DNA of 64,000 nucleotides from Ophiobolus disseminans (GCA_010093685.1 MU006246.1:329709-393708); one strand, 5' to 3'. Positions 42,653-53,872 are shown, counted from the first letter of the stretch. Notes: generated by a model not told the origin, from the letters alone. Translations and numbers: made by a program.

Positions 42653-45600
42653 TCAAGCTCCACCAAACACCAAAAGGCTCCGCACGCCAACCTGACCAAA
42701 ACCACGATGGCGTAACATCGCCCGACCTCGATGGACAGGAAACTCGGCAAGAACCAGAACGATAACATCGGCCTGCTCGACTCCAGATTCACACAACAGC
42801 TGCAGCACCGCACAAAGTGTCTCTCCCGTCGCGAGCACATCATCAACCACAGCCACTTGCGCGCCCCTCCCGATCGCATCTCTCTCAATCTCGATACGCC
42901 TCTCCTTTGAGCTTCCCGAAGCCAGAGCTGAGATATGCGACACAGACTTGGTGACTGAGAGGGTAGGGGGAGGAAGCTTACCGGCTTCGCGTATCAGGAC
43001 CATGGATACTCCCACTTGTAATGCTAACGGCGATGCAAAGACGAGGCCACCAACTTCACAACACACAATAGCATCCACTGCAGACCAGCCGCCTGCGAGA
43101 AGGCCTTGCAGTAGATGTGTACACAACGCAAGACCGCCCGGCTGCTGGGTGATGCCCAGTACATGGCGAAAATCGATGTTCGGACGTGGGAAGTCGGGTT
43201 TCGAACGAACCATGTCACGTAGCTTCTCGAGATCTGGGTGAAGGCAGGGTATGATATGATGTGTAGCAAAGTATTCTGCTGCTTCATGACCGGGGGTGTC
43301 ATTGTCGAAGATGAAATCGGGTTGATAGTCTACCATCACCCGGGTCTGACGATCAACTCCGCCGCTGCTGGAGGCCTTCAGACGCTGCTGTCGAGTTTGT
43401 GCACTTGCGCAGACACGAAATTCAAGCATCTTGCTGTCCGGCACCAGATGAGAGAAGCTTGACACTGGTGCGCCGTCTCTCATTCCAGTGATGATTAGGA
43501 CCTCAACACTTGCGGCACCGCGGACAACATCCAGGAAGTGCTCTTGCGGCAAGTTTGGTCTGTCCTGCACTTGACCTTGGAAGAAAACTGTCAATGCTGG
43601 TCGATGCTCTTCCTTGTAAGCCCGATCTTCAAGCAGGCGGTGAAGATTGGCGCCGGTAGTCGCAGCGTATTCTCGCTTGGTCGCATCGCTAATACTGACT
43701 ACGCTTGTCGAATGGCCCGACTTTACCAGCAAAGTTCGCCATACATCCGCACAAAAATCTTTACCAGCGCCACTTCCGCCAGTGGCAAGGATGATGAGTC
43801 TCGGCGCGGTCGTTGCCTTGAGTGGGCAGGCATAGGCTAGCACACTGGACGGATCATGTGTCTTCTTCAGCTGTGTCAGGCGTCCGAGATTTGGCCCAAA
43901 AGCCTTCACTGCTAGTGCTGCATCTCTTTTATCTTGTCCAAGATCGGCGCCATACGCTCCACAACTAAGCGGTAACAGACCTCCAGCCACATCGTACACC
44001 CATTGCTTTACAGATCGGGCGAGCTCGCTATCGTCGCCTTCATCCCGAGGCCACACACCGGTGATTACACATGCAAAGTCCCAGTCTCGACAACCGAACG
44101 CAGTAGCATCAGAGGCAACGTCGGTGACTGCTCCACCGCCATGCAGTAGGTGAACGTAGCAGAATGGCGACGGGCGAAATTCGATGGCCTCAAGTAAGCG
44201 CGTCGCGATCGATGTTCTTCCGATATCTTTCAAGAAGATGCATCGCTTGAACGACGACGTCTTGCCACCGCCATGTCCTCCATGCATGCCAAACATGTAC
44301 ATCTCAGAGTCGAAAAGACCAACGCTATCAGTAGCTTTGAACTCGTTCTTAGGACCCCAGATTGCTCCCTCCGGTATGGCAGCAGGTTTGGCTTTCTCGA
44401 CGCTTTCAGCGGATGTTTCGAACATGGTGATGCCCATCCGCAGCTCGCCGTCCTCGCAGTACAAGTACGCATCCGCTGAACGATTTCGATCAAGCTTCCC
44501 AGCAACAAGATCATCGAACTCCCGGATCCGAAGCTGCCCGTTGATACCGTCGTCCAATGGAACGGTCCAGTTCCGCGTCACGTAAGTAGGAGCTGGAATT
44601 GCCTTCAACGTAACGCTCAACACGATGCCGAAGTTCGTCCCAGCGCCTTTCAGCGCCCACATTAAATCATCATTGTCCTTAGGATGTAAAGAGCCGAGAG
44701 GAACGTGTTGGCTTGGTACGTTGCCAATGCGAAGGATCTCGCCAGTGGCGACGCTGATGAGGACAGCTCTAACGATGGCATCAGAAGCGAGGCCATGGAG
44801 CCGAGAAAGATGTCCGATGCCGCCCTGAAGCCAAAGTCCTGCGCCTACGCTTGGCCGAGAACCTAGGGGAACTGTTAAGCCTGCGGCCATGGTTGTGCGG
44901 ATGATGTCGCCTGTTGTGCAGCCAGCTTCAGCAACCACCAAGGGGCCGTAATCTTCTCCTTTCCCTCCTTCTCCTATCCCTTCTCCTGCTTTGAGGACGT
45001 AGACTTGGTCGAGCTCGCTCATGTCGACAGCAACAACATTCGATCGTAGGCAATGCCCGCCATGGCTTCCGCCGACGACTGTGAGACTCAGTTTGTGCTT
45101 GACAGCCCACTGGACGCACTGTTGAACTTGTTCAATGTTCTCCGGCCTCACGATCCCAGCTGGATGTTGGAGTCGAGCTCCCCCGTTCTTGATCTTCCTG
45201 ACTTCCTCCACGAGCGGGACTTGCGCCGTGAGCTCTGGCAGCGCAGTAGCATGTCGACTAAACGCCACCATACTCTCCGGCGCGCTAAACTCGAGTTGGT
45301 TGTGGTAGCGACGACCCAGCGAGCGACATACTTCGCGCCACGTTATCCGAGAGGCTTCGTCATCCACCGCGCCGCCCGCAATGAACGCAGCGAAAACATC
45401 CAGCGCTTTGTCTTCGTCAGCTACACGCACAACGGCAGTCGGGAAGGAGGTAGTGTCATGGCACACCAAGCCCTCGAAATCCAGTACCCCGTCGCGATGA
45501 AACACTACCACCATTCCATCATCAGTCAGCATCTCCAACGCTCGCTCGATGTACCCGCGCGCAGGTTTCATGCCGTACATACTATGGCAGAACAGCACGA

Positions 45601-46018
45601 CATCGAACTTATCATCCCCATCGCTCTCCAGCGTGAATGCCTGTTGCCTTATATTCACAGCCCCTACCAAGCCCGGTAACTCGACACCTTTCCCATTTTC
45701 CCGTGCAAGATTTTCAGCAAACTCCCCGTTCGGTTCATACGCCACATACCCCCCAATTTGTTCTCTCAGACGCAACGGAAGGTGTGCGAGCACGCTTTTC
45801 GGACCAGGGCCGATCTCAAGAACTCGAATCTTATCTTTTTCTGGGAAGTGCGTATCGAATAGACGTGTGAGTTCTGGAAAGATGAAGTCGCGATATGCCA
45901 CGTGACTCGAGGTTTGTAGCAAGGCGTCGAAGGCGGTGGCGTATTGTGTATCGGTAAGAGCGTGATGTGGGCTTGAAGCTGCTTTGAGGGCGCGCTTGAG
46001 GTGCGATAGGGCAGCCAT
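42653..46018 (-). CDS. Four-domain fusion: methyltransferase, FAD oxidase, PMK-like kinase, APRT
   Basis: Uninterrupted 1121-residue protein. (1) Residues about 1-270: class I SAM methyltransferase, motif I VLEIGPGPKS near 66. (2) About 280-735: FAD-linked oxidase of the PCMH/berberine-bridge type, with HPAGIVRPENIEQVQQCV, a His-bearing GGSHGGH flavin loop and VEAGCTTGDI-like texture, ending in a BBE-like DPSSVLAY. (3) About 739-926: P-loop kinase like animal-type phosphomevalonate kinase: Walker A GGSGAGKD, EYAATTGANLHRLLEDRAYKE, TGMRDGAPV, TRQQRLK and DFIFDN line up in order with that family. (4) About 927-1121: adenine phosphoribosyltransferase: KPDFPRPNIDFRHV, REAGKLPPPT and the PRPP loop VAVVDDVLATGET (1057 on). 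All signature residues look intact in parts 3 and 4. The combination suggests modification of a purine-like or other nitrogenous metabolite, but the substrate is unknown. It lies 265 bp downstream of the DUF89 phosphatase on the same strand. Confidence 0.85.
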   Translation of the reverse strand: MAALSHLKRALKAASSPHHALTDTQYATAFDALLQTSSHVAYRDFIFPELTRLFDTHFPEKDKIRVLEIGPGPKSVLAHLPLRLREQIGGYVAYEPNGEFAENLARENGKGVELPGLVGAVNIRQQAFTLESDGDDKFDVVLFCHSMYGMKPARGYIERALEMLTDDGMVVVFHRDGVLDFEGLVCHDTTSFPTAVVRVADEDKALDVFAAFIAGGAVDDEASRITWREVCRSLGRRYHNQLEFSAPESMVAFSRHATALPELTAQVPLVEEVRKIKNGGARLQHPAGIVRPENIEQVQQCVQWAVKHKLSLTVVGGSHGGHCLRSNVVAVDMSELDQVYVLKAGEGIGEGGKGEDYGPLVVAEAGCTTGDIIRTTMAAGLTVPLGSRPSVGAGLWLQGGIGHLSRLHGLASDAIVRAVLISVATGEILRIGNVPSQHVPLGSLHPKDNDDLMWALKGAGTNFGIVLSVTLKAIPAPTYVTRNWTVPLDDGINGQLRIREFDDLVAGKLDRNRSADAYLYCEDGELRMGITMFETSAESVEKAKPAAIPEGAIWGPKNEFKATDSVGLFDSEMYMFGMHGGHGGGKTSSFKRCIFLKDIGRTSIATRLLEAIEFRPSPFCYVHLLHGGGAVTDVASDATAFGCRDWDFACVITGVWPRDEGDDSELARSVKQWVYDVAGGLLPLSCGAYGADLGQDKRDAALAVKAFGPNLGRLTQLKKTHDPSSVLAYACPLKATTAPRLIILATGGSGAGKDFCADVWRTLLVKSGHSTSVVSISDATKREYAATTGANLHRLLEDRAYKEEHRPALTVFFQGQVQDRPNLPQEHFLDVVRGAASVEVLIITGMRDGAPVSSFSHLVPDSKMLEFRVCASAQTRQQRLKASSSGGVDRQTRVMVDYQPDFIFDNDTPGHEAAEYFATHHIIPCLHPDLEKLRDMVRSKPDFPRPNIDFRHVLGITQQPGGLALCTHLLQGLLAGGWSAVDAIVCCEVGGLVFASPLALQVGVSMVLIREAGKLPPPTLSVTKSVSHISALASGSSKERRIEIERDAIGRGAQVAVVDDVLATGETLCAVLQLLCESGVEQADVIVLVLAEFPVHRGRAMLRHRGFGQVGVRSLLVFGGA

Positions 46019-46283
46019 GTTTGCAGCGGGAGTGTGGTGGAGGGATATTAGGGATAGGTGATGGAGGTGTTATATACTAGGTTGATTGCTGTATATGCGA
46101 CTCGAGTACCGGGGACGTGGGTGTGGGTGGCAAACTGATTGGGGCAAGGTTTTTGCGTCAACAAACACATGCGCGCGTGACGAAAGATTTGGTGACATAA
46201 TGTTTGTGTTTGGACATGTGGCGTTTGTGTCTATGTGAATGGAAGTAGTATGCGCTCATGCGGCACCGAGGTCACATGCCTCA

Positions 46284-47829
46284 TCAAGCCTTCCCGTCCG
46301 AGAACTGCACAACAGCCCACTTACCGCTCCACGCCCACTTGCGCGCACCATTCTCCTCACTCCCACCCTCCATCGCTTTCAAACGCTCGTCTTGGCCCTC
46401 GGGTAGGCCAACAACAACATCAGCCTTACATGTTCGGAGCGCCAGAACGCGAATGCCAGATGCAGGGCCCATGGGGCCGATAGCGTCTGTGAAGGGCGTC
46501 GTAGCGGGCCATGCCGCATCAGCAGTCAACTTGCGATAATTGAGATCGCCTTTGAAAATGACGAGTTCGCTCTCCTTCAAATCCTCACACAGATCCCGCT
46601 CCGCCTTTGGCAGTCTCCAATAACTCCCCGCCGCAGTCCAGAAGTCATTAGGACGCAGCATTAGCTGTCCTTCAGCGTGCATTTGACTCCAGTTCTGGAA
46701 CAGGAACTGCAGATTCGAATCTTCGGTCTCGGACAGCGGCGTAGTCTCCTTGCCGGCCTTCTTGTCCTCGTCAGACTGTGCGCCGTAGAAATTTTGCGGC
46801 GCGGCGAGCGCGGAGAGAAGGGCGATGAAGTCTGCGGGCAGCACGTCGGATACGAACCAGGGTATGGATTTGGGGTGCAGTACGACGGTGGTTGCGAGCC
46901 CAGATGCGATGAGGTAACCGGCGAGGATGAGGTCGACGAAGAGTTCGAATCCGGCGTTGTCCAGGACGATGTCGACGCGTCGTTCTTTCTTGCCTTCTTT
47001 TTGCGCAGCCGTCAGTACCTGGAACGCCCTGCCGAGGTCGTTCACCAGTATGTTTTTCTCGCTATCCTTCCGCGCCTGAGAGCCCTGCAGCTTCTGGATG
47101 TCCTCATAAGACAGATTAGTCAGTAATGACAGATCCGTCGCATTGCCCCACAAGCAGATCTCGCACATCTCGGTGAAGAGCACCTTCTCCGCCTCTTCCA
47201 GCTGCTCCTGCGTCTCCGCGCCCTTGACCGTGTGCTGCGACTCAAGCTCGGTGACGATGTCGCGATAGCGGGCGGCGAGTTCGATTACGGCAGGTCGCGA
47301 GGATTTGAAGGTGGACATCTTCTGGCGCGCGAACACGTCATATGACCGCCACTTCTTGGTCTGCTTGAAGACGCTCGAGATGCGCCTTGCTATGGCTGTC
47401 AGCGGCCGCCATCACGTGCGAGTGCGCAACGCATACCGGTACAAGTAGCACTCTGCGTACAACCACGGTACGCTGTGCCATTTGGGGTTCCCTCGTGCTG
47501 CGAGCTCCTTGTTGTATGCCTCGACGTCGCGCTCGCCGTCGTCCGTTATCGGCGTGAGTTCGCGATCGTGTTGCAGCTCGTACTTCAGCCTTGCGAGCTC
47601 GGCGACGATCCATTTGCCTTCGCGGATCGTCTCCTCATCTTGGAAGTCGTGGGTCGAGCGGTGGACGTCGTCAATGCCCTGGGTGATGATGGTCGGCCAC
47701 CGGGCGCGCGCTGATGTATGCGCAAACGACGTCGGGTCGCTGGTGTTGTACTGTGCTGGAGTGTGTGAGCATCCGCAACACGTGATATTGGCTGCACTAC
47801 TCACTGGCCGTGAAGGTGTCGTACTCCAT
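46284..47829 (-). CDS. DUF89 / ARMT1-like metal-dependent phosphatase
   Basis: Damage-control (house-cleaning) phosphatase of the DUF89 family, which removes phosphate from reactive sugar phosphates and related metabolites. Three exons: 47829-47805, 47755-47437 and 47385-46284 (introns 49 and 51 nt), 481 residues. Splicing joins MEYDTFTA to QYNTSDPTSFAHTSARARWP, the conserved N-terminus, and CYLYR to RISSVFKQTKKW. The second acceptor is an AAG (agcaag); an alternative 12 nt downstream stays in frame. Core motifs ICLWGNATDLSLL, DNAGFELFVDL (metal-binding Asp/Asn), FKGDLNYRKL and SGKWAVVQF are all present. Soluble and probably cytosolic. Same strand and just upstream of the fusion gene. Confidence 0.9.
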
Positions 47830-48298
47830 CGTAGGGGCTTGTTGCAGGGTCGATGTGTTGTTGGAGGGAAGGAACGATCGCGGAACAAAAGTTGTCGTGG
47901 GGCACGACTTTCTGACCAGGGTCACCTCAGCCCCTCCATCCTCCCTACGTCAACTCTCAGGCGCATTGCAACGACACATCAACATCGTGACCCAAGCGTC
48001 CGGCCAGTGGGTCGAGTGCTCTTTCGCAATCGGGAACGGAAGATGAATTGCCACGTCATTTCCGCCTCATGCGCCTCGCTGTACTAAGGACTTGCTGACT
48101 GCAGACCTTTTCCGGCGATGGACTTGTTAACTGTACAGCCTTACCATATAAAGGTTCATTTCTAATGCCAATTGCCTACCTTCCAGAATTGTCGTTTCGT
48201 TTTACAGCCTTTACCTAGGTGCGCAGCGCGATTTCCCGGCGCAATCATCTAATTATCACCATCTACGCTCAAGTTTACTTGTAAAAAAGCTAGCCAAC
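47830..48298. promoter_or_regulatory. Bidirectional promoter between ARMT1-like and HET genes
   Basis: 469 bp between divergent start codons 47829 (minus) and 48299 (plus). ACCATATAAAGG near 48143-48154 is a plausible TATA box for the HET gene, about 150 bp upstream of its ATG. Confidence 0.4.
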
Positions 48299-50854
48299 AT
48301 GCCGGATGACTTAAGCCGCACCTTTGCGGAAATATTCCATGATCCACGGGATGTTAAGCGCCAGATAGCAGAAGTTCTTCCTCACATCAAGGCCCGCAGC
48401 TACGACGCGGTACCAAACTTCACTTTTCTGGCAATTGAGGATACCAAAGAGGAAAAACTTGTGAAGCTTACCGAGGATTCGACTCTGTCGGAATCAGCTT
48501 CGTCGGGCTCCGAAACGTCCTGGAACGAAAACAAAGACGGAGAGCACTGCCGAGCGTACTTGTGGGAAGATGTCGAGGATCCGGACCTTCAGCTTACCCT
48601 TATTCGAACAGGAGATCCAATGCATTCCACAATGAAAGGCTATCTAGCCGTTTCTTACTGCTGGCCTTCTTCCCAAGACAATACTGATCACCTCGAACCC
48701 CTCAACCTCCCAGTGACCATCAAGGAAGTGGACGGAGCTACACGGCCGGCCAGAGCACTCCCCCACATCATACGACGTGCGATCCGACATGCCGCCGACT
48801 TGGGCTTCAAGTACATATGGCTTGATCAAGAGTGCATCAATCAAAACGACCCCGATGAGAAGGAAGCTTCCATCCAGTGCATGGATCACGTGTACCGCAA
48901 CGCGCGCCAAGTTTTGTGCTTGCTTCATCTCCATATCAGCGACCAAGATAAGATTGACCTACTGGAAACTCTGCACTATCAGAATCGACACGGCGTGAGG
49001 GGCCAATTCAACAGCATGCTAAGAGCTTTCGGTGGGCTTAGAGGATCACCTGAATTAGCCACCCAGCTAGCCGGCATCATGTGCGAGGTAGCTGCCGACA
49101 GGTGGTTTACCCGTGCCTGGATTATGCACGAACGACTCTGCTCAAGCAACCTGGAAAGCACTGGTGTTTGGGCGACAATCGCATCGGGCCTGCAAAGTGA
49201 TGTGCAGGGTGAGGTCTGCATCTTGAGCTTGGATCAACTTGAGGACGCGCATGAAGTTGCATTTCGCTTAGAGAATGGCGATCGAGTGGAAGAGCATCAA
49301 AAGGAGAAAAAGCCAATGTGGGAGCAATACGGAAAGAATGAGTGTCTCGCGGCTGCTCGTACTCTTCGAGATGCGATTGAACGCTTCAAGGCGGCATTTC
49401 AGCTCTCCAATCCAGCGGCTGTTCGCAGGCGCATTGCAAACTCTCGACGTTTCTTCTATAATCCGCTACAGATCACACGTAGCCTCTCAACGTTGGGATG
49501 TCTCTATCCTTCGGACAAGATAGCTATGCTGCAGAACACCTGCCAGTGGACCAAGCGTCTCGACACCCGTGAGGTTCTCAACCGAGGCTGGAGCTTCAGT
49601 CTTTGCGTCTGGATGCTGGCAATTGCAAATGGAGATGGCTCATTTTTCTGCCGAGAAGACGGATGCAACACGAGTGGACTCTTACACAACGCATGGGCAC
49701 CATCAGCCCAAACGAACATCAGCGCCTTGCACTGCAGCGGTCTGATCGATCATGTGGCCATGGAACTCGGGGAATCAGGGTTGCAGACACAAGGCTGGCT
49801 GTGGAAGATTGACCGATTCATCGATCTTCCCGATCTCGTCCCGGTCATAGAAGCCATTGATAGGGATGTTCCAGAGACCGAGGACTCAGCATGGGATGGC
49901 TATGAGTTCAAGCGATTCCCAGTTGAGGACAAAGCCACAAAGCTCAAAGAATTCTTCTGGGCACTTCTTTTAAAGCTATCTGAGCTCAAAGAGGTTGACG
50001 TTGCCAATCTTGTGTGGGAAGCGGCGAAGCTTCGGTATCGAGGTGGATTTTATGGTCGCACATTGGTGTCATTTCCCATATCGACTTTCGACAAGATTGT
50101 GGACCCGGATAGCGGCAAATTTATCGGCTGCTATGATAGCATGTGCATTCCGAAAGAGGAGGAAGATGGCTCATACCTGTCGAATGAATCATATGCAGGA
50201 GGCGTCATATCCTACTTACGAAAGCGCTGCGATCACTGTCGGGAAAGTTGGTATTTACAAAGATCTGCAGAGGAGTGTGAGAGCCAGCGCGGGGAGGAAA
50301 ACGGCGACGAGGAAGCGCAACAAGAAGTCCTCCCAGAAAATCTCCCGCCACCAAGCCACGTTCTCATGGGAGATACTGAGCAGCTGGCCGGTATCGCCTG
50401 GATCCGAGACACCATCCTCAACAGCGGCGGCCTCTCTATCGGCTCTCTCGTCCAGGGCGAAGCGTTGCGTAGAAAAGCTGACTCCGAGCACGACGGCACA
50501 GATCTACGAGCCCAAGAACGACCAGCCAGACACACCGTCGCCCTTATGGACTGTCGCTCGAGCGCACAAAGCGGCGGATATGTCTACACGCTCCATCGCG
50601 AGATCAGGAAGTACAAGGAAGGCGATGGAAAAGCGTTGTGGCCGGTGCATTCTTTCGATGTGTGGCTGAAGGATGCGCCGTCGCACATTGATGCGCCATT
50701 CTGCTGGCAAGCGGAGTGGGATCGAGATGAGGTGAAGGTTCGCGCACCAGCAAATGTGCTGTTTGATATTGGAGGGGTGTGGAGAATGAAGTATGTGCTG
50801 GGCTGGCCGGATGTGTATGGTGAGGAACGTTGGAGTAATGTTACCTGTAGCTAG
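48299..50854 (+). CDS. HET-domain protein, intact
   Basis: Intronless 851-residue heterokaryon-incompatibility protein. The HET domain spans about residues 110-270: LAVSYCWPSSQD (the family's 'AVSY.W'), ALPHIIRRAIRHAADLGFKYIWLDQECINQND and RWFTRAWIMHERL (equivalent of 'RGWTLQE'). The C-terminal 550 residues show no recognised repeat such as WD40 or ankyrin; a CDHC pair occurs near residue 640 (RKRCDHCRESW). Such proteins trigger regulated cell death when non-self nuclei mix (family knowledge). The ATG at 48299 has a good context (gccaacATGCCG). It differs from the broken HET gene at 8463-10230 in length and in the RGW element. Confidence 0.88.
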   Translation: MPDDLSRTFAEIFHDPRDVKRQIAEVLPHIKARSYDAVPNFTFLAIEDTKEEKLVKLTEDSTLSESASSGSETSWNENKDGEHCRAYLWEDVEDPDLQLTLIRTGDPMHSTMKGYLAVSYCWPSSQDNTDHLEPLNLPVTIKEVDGATRPARALPHIIRRAIRHAADLGFKYIWLDQECINQNDPDEKEASIQCMDHVYRNARQVLCLLHLHISDQDKIDLLETLHYQNRHGVRGQFNSMLRAFGGLRGSPELATQLAGIMCEVAADRWFTRAWIMHERLCSSNLESTGVWATIASGLQSDVQGEVCILSLDQLEDAHEVAFRLENGDRVEEHQKEKKPMWEQYGKNECLAAARTLRDAIERFKAAFQLSNPAAVRRRIANSRRFFYNPLQITRSLSTLGCLYPSDKIAMLQNTCQWTKRLDTREVLNRGWSFSLCVWMLAIANGDGSFFCREDGCNTSGLLHNAWAPSAQTNISALHCSGLIDHVAMELGESGLQTQGWLWKIDRFIDLPDLVPVIEAIDRDVPETEDSAWDGYEFKRFPVEDKATKLKEFFWALLLKLSELKEVDVANLVWEAAKLRYRGGFYGRTLVSFPISTFDKIVDPDSGKFIGCYDSMCIPKEEEDGSYLSNESYAGGVISYLRKRCDHCRESWYLQRSAEECESQRGEENGDEEAQQEVLPENLPPPSHVLMGDTEQLAGIAWIRDTILNSGGLSIGSLVQGEALRRKADSEHDGTDLRAQERPARHTVALMDCRSSAQSGGYVYTLHREIRKYKEGDGKALWPVHSFDVWLKDAPSHIDAPFCWQAEWDRDEVKVRAPANVLFDIGGVWRMKYVLGWPDVYGEERWSNVTCS

Positions 50855-51249
50855 ATGCTGTCGTAACCGCTATTCGCTTGCTTCCCCATACGCACGAGGC
50901 TGGCTTTCTGGACTAGGATGCCAGAATCAAGAGGGCTTCGAAGCCCAGTTTTGTCACATATCTCAGCTAGTCATGCAGAATATAGTCGTGGTGTCGCATG
51001 CGGTCGTTGTCATTGTAGCTAGAAGAGACGTTTCGAATCAGTGGGTTTGGTACACAAGCAAACACGCATCCCATAGCTAGTACATGCCGCCCGTCCAGCT
51101 TGCCTAGGTCCAGGACGGAAAATCTGGCCTGCATCGAATAATGCGATGCTTGTCGGAGTGAGACTAGATAATAGCGATAAGAATGTAGCGTGCTCGATGC
51201 CTATCGACGTAGATAGTTAGAATGAATAGAAGACTACAAATATTAACTT
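50855..51249. other. Intergenic, left flank of the retroelement
   Basis: 395 bp between the HET stop codon and the first sequence attributable to the copia element. No supported feature. Confidence 0.3.
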
Positions 51250-52421
51250 ATAACTAGAGCGTAGTGTTGTTAGATATGAGAGAGATTTGGGTGGAAGGGA
51301 ACAGAGTTGCAGATAGCATGTTCTATAGACCCCCTAGTCCTAAGAGAGACTGGAACAGAGTAGCCTTCTGTCTTACCCCTCAAAAGACTGCACCACAGAC
51401 AGAACAATACTGTTGCACAGCAGTGCCCAACGGTGCCCAAGAACTCCCCTCGATCCTACTTCGGCCCGACTTGTTTCATCCCATGTATATCTTCGTAGCA
51501 ACCACCTTCATAGCAATATACTTCTTGCCAACCCCTCTCAAGTCCTCGTAGCTCGTCCAAGAAATACACACGTGCTACACCGCAGCAAGGTGCTTCTGCC
51601 CAGGGTTCTGGAGATGCTGTGCTAGTGTTGAGTGGGCTCGTGCCACATCTGGTTGAGTAAATGTCGAAATGTACGCCAGTGACCCAACAAGCTGCTAGTA
51701 CAGCTGATGGAAGGCACAAGTTTTGGCATTGTGATGTATGTATTGGAAGGCGCGTGAAAGCCTATATGAGGCTCTCAGAGGCTGCCAAGGCACTGACTAC
51801 GCGCGATCACGTGAGAGGTATCAGTGGACCATCGGCTCTGTCCAACAACAGCTGCGTACGCTGCTGGTTCATCTCCTCTAATGACTGGGCCAGGGTGTTC
51901 TGCACAAGCGGGACTGCTGGGTATCTCCCCCCAGCCTTCTGATCTAAGTCAAACTTCTTGACTACCTTATCAATGAATGCGTCCTGAATTAGCCAGATTG
52001 TTCCTACTGTCTAGTCTCTTAGAACTCGGATTCCAAGGAACCACCTAAGTTCTCCAAGCTTCCTCAGCTCATACACGGCCTCTAGTTGCCTCTCAAATCA
52101 ACAGTGATTGTTAAGATGATCTGGATGCACTAGCACTACAATATCGTTAATGTAGAAAAAGACAATCAGTCTCTAATTGGTGAAGAGACAACAAACATCC
52201 TTAACTGGTCTTAGACCTAACTTGATCATTGTCTCCTTCAGGTGCTTGTGCTAGAGGAGAGGCGCGTCTTTCAGCCCACACAGAGCTCTCTTGAGCTCAA
52301 GTATCTTGCCTAGCTGTTCTACGTACGGCTCTGGAGTCTGTACGTAGACTAGCCTGTCTAAAGGTGCGTTTAAGAACGCGTTTAGCATATTATACTAATA
52401 TGCCTTTATCCCAAAGGCTGC

Positions 52422-52583
52422 TGTCAGCCTGGCACCTTAGTTCACATGGTACAATGTGGACTGCATCTCCACGTCACTCTTAGTCACTGGCTTACTCATC
52501 ATGTTGTGTATATAATCGCTCTATGTAGCTCTCTCAATACAACAACCTTCTTCTCACTTTTGCCCTGTCTCCCACATCCGACA
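52422..52583 (+). repeat. LTR copy in inverted orientation inside the copia element
   Basis: 162 bp, starting TGTCAGCC and ending CATCCGACA, almost identical to the reverse complement of 56133-56295. Flanking pentamers are GCTGC and GCTCC, one mismatch from a target-site duplication. It sits where the central reverse-transcriptase segment should be: coding-like sequence stops at PQGWE on one side and resumes at AAFGIKA on the other. Probably a solo LTR inserted in the opposite direction, with loss of RT sequence. Confidence 0.75.
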
Positions 52584-53872
52584 GCTCCCAGCCTTGTGGC
52601 ATCTCAACAGCCTTAGGCTCCGGCTCCGGCTCTATTTCTAGTGTATCCTCCTGAGTCGTCGGTTCTAGAGTGCTCTTAGGCGTTGGCAACACATAAGACG
52701 TGTTCTTGTCTTGGCCTACTTGAGCGTCTTGCTGTCAGATATCAGGGGTGCTGTGAGGCTACCGACAAAGAACGAAACAGGAGGGGCTGGCACAAGCGCC
52801 TGGGCACACTAGTACTAGACCTGACACTAGGTCAAACTCTGCACTCGAGAGGAGGAGAGGACAAGAGAGGACAAGACAACACATCATCATCAATTCATCT
52901 CATTAATCATCAGGTTCTAATACCTCATCAAATCTGACACTTGCTTAGTCTAACTTAGACTGCTTTAGTCTGCCTGTGCTAACTGCAGGAGCAGCTCAAT
53001 CTTCTAGTTAGTCTCTTCTAGTGGCTCTAGAACGTCTATAATTGTCACTACCTCTCTTAGAGTCTGTCAGTCTGGGTAGACAGGCTCTGTCCTATTATTG
53101 GACATAAAGATGATGTCCCTCGTCCTAAGGGCTCGTCCTAATACTGGCATCTATACTCGGTATATGTTTGTAGAGTTGTAACCAACTAGCTGTCCAATCA
53201 GCGCGCAAGATTAAAGCTTCTCTCTACACTTCAGCTTGTTGTTTAGCATGTAGGCTCTAGCTCCTACAACATTAAGGTGAGCTGCCGACGGCTTCTGTCT
53301 ACGTACTACCTCGTACAGAGTTCTCCATCCTAGTGCTTCAACAGGTGTCTAGTTAAGCAAGTAGACTGCTACAAGACAGCACTTGTTCAAGAGCTCTATT
53401 AGCAGTCGTCTATCGATTCTAACCCCCTCTCCTCTAGATCACAATCATCTTCCTAGCCTGTTATAATAGGCCGTTCTGTTCCTTAGTATACTCCGCTCGA
53501 GGTTCTACAACTATGCTAAGATCTTGAAGCACTTAGAATAACTCGCTGTATCCACGCTTGTTGTTGAGCCGTATAATATTACGTTAGCGCTAAACTAACG
53601 CTTGGTCTTGGCCAGCAGGCGCATAACTGTGCGCTTAAGAGTACCTAAGCTATTGTCTAGCAGGAAAGTAGCTTCATGCTACTTACTGCACAGGCATACT
53701 GCATGAAGCATACACATGTCTCTATTGTAGCAGCACTCATTTCTCTCTATACCTAGTTAGTGGAATAGACGATCAGCTAGCTCACTTTGAGCTCTTCTGC
53801 TTACAAATTTATAGAGCTTCGTCTTAATACAGACCTCACAGTTTGTCTATATTGGAGCGATCAATTGCTCTT

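Noticed and set aside
44184..45905. Several plus-strand frames of 100-208 codons opposite the four-domain gene
   Set aside because: They are antisense shadows of a 1121-codon gene with clear domains and lack any signature of their own.
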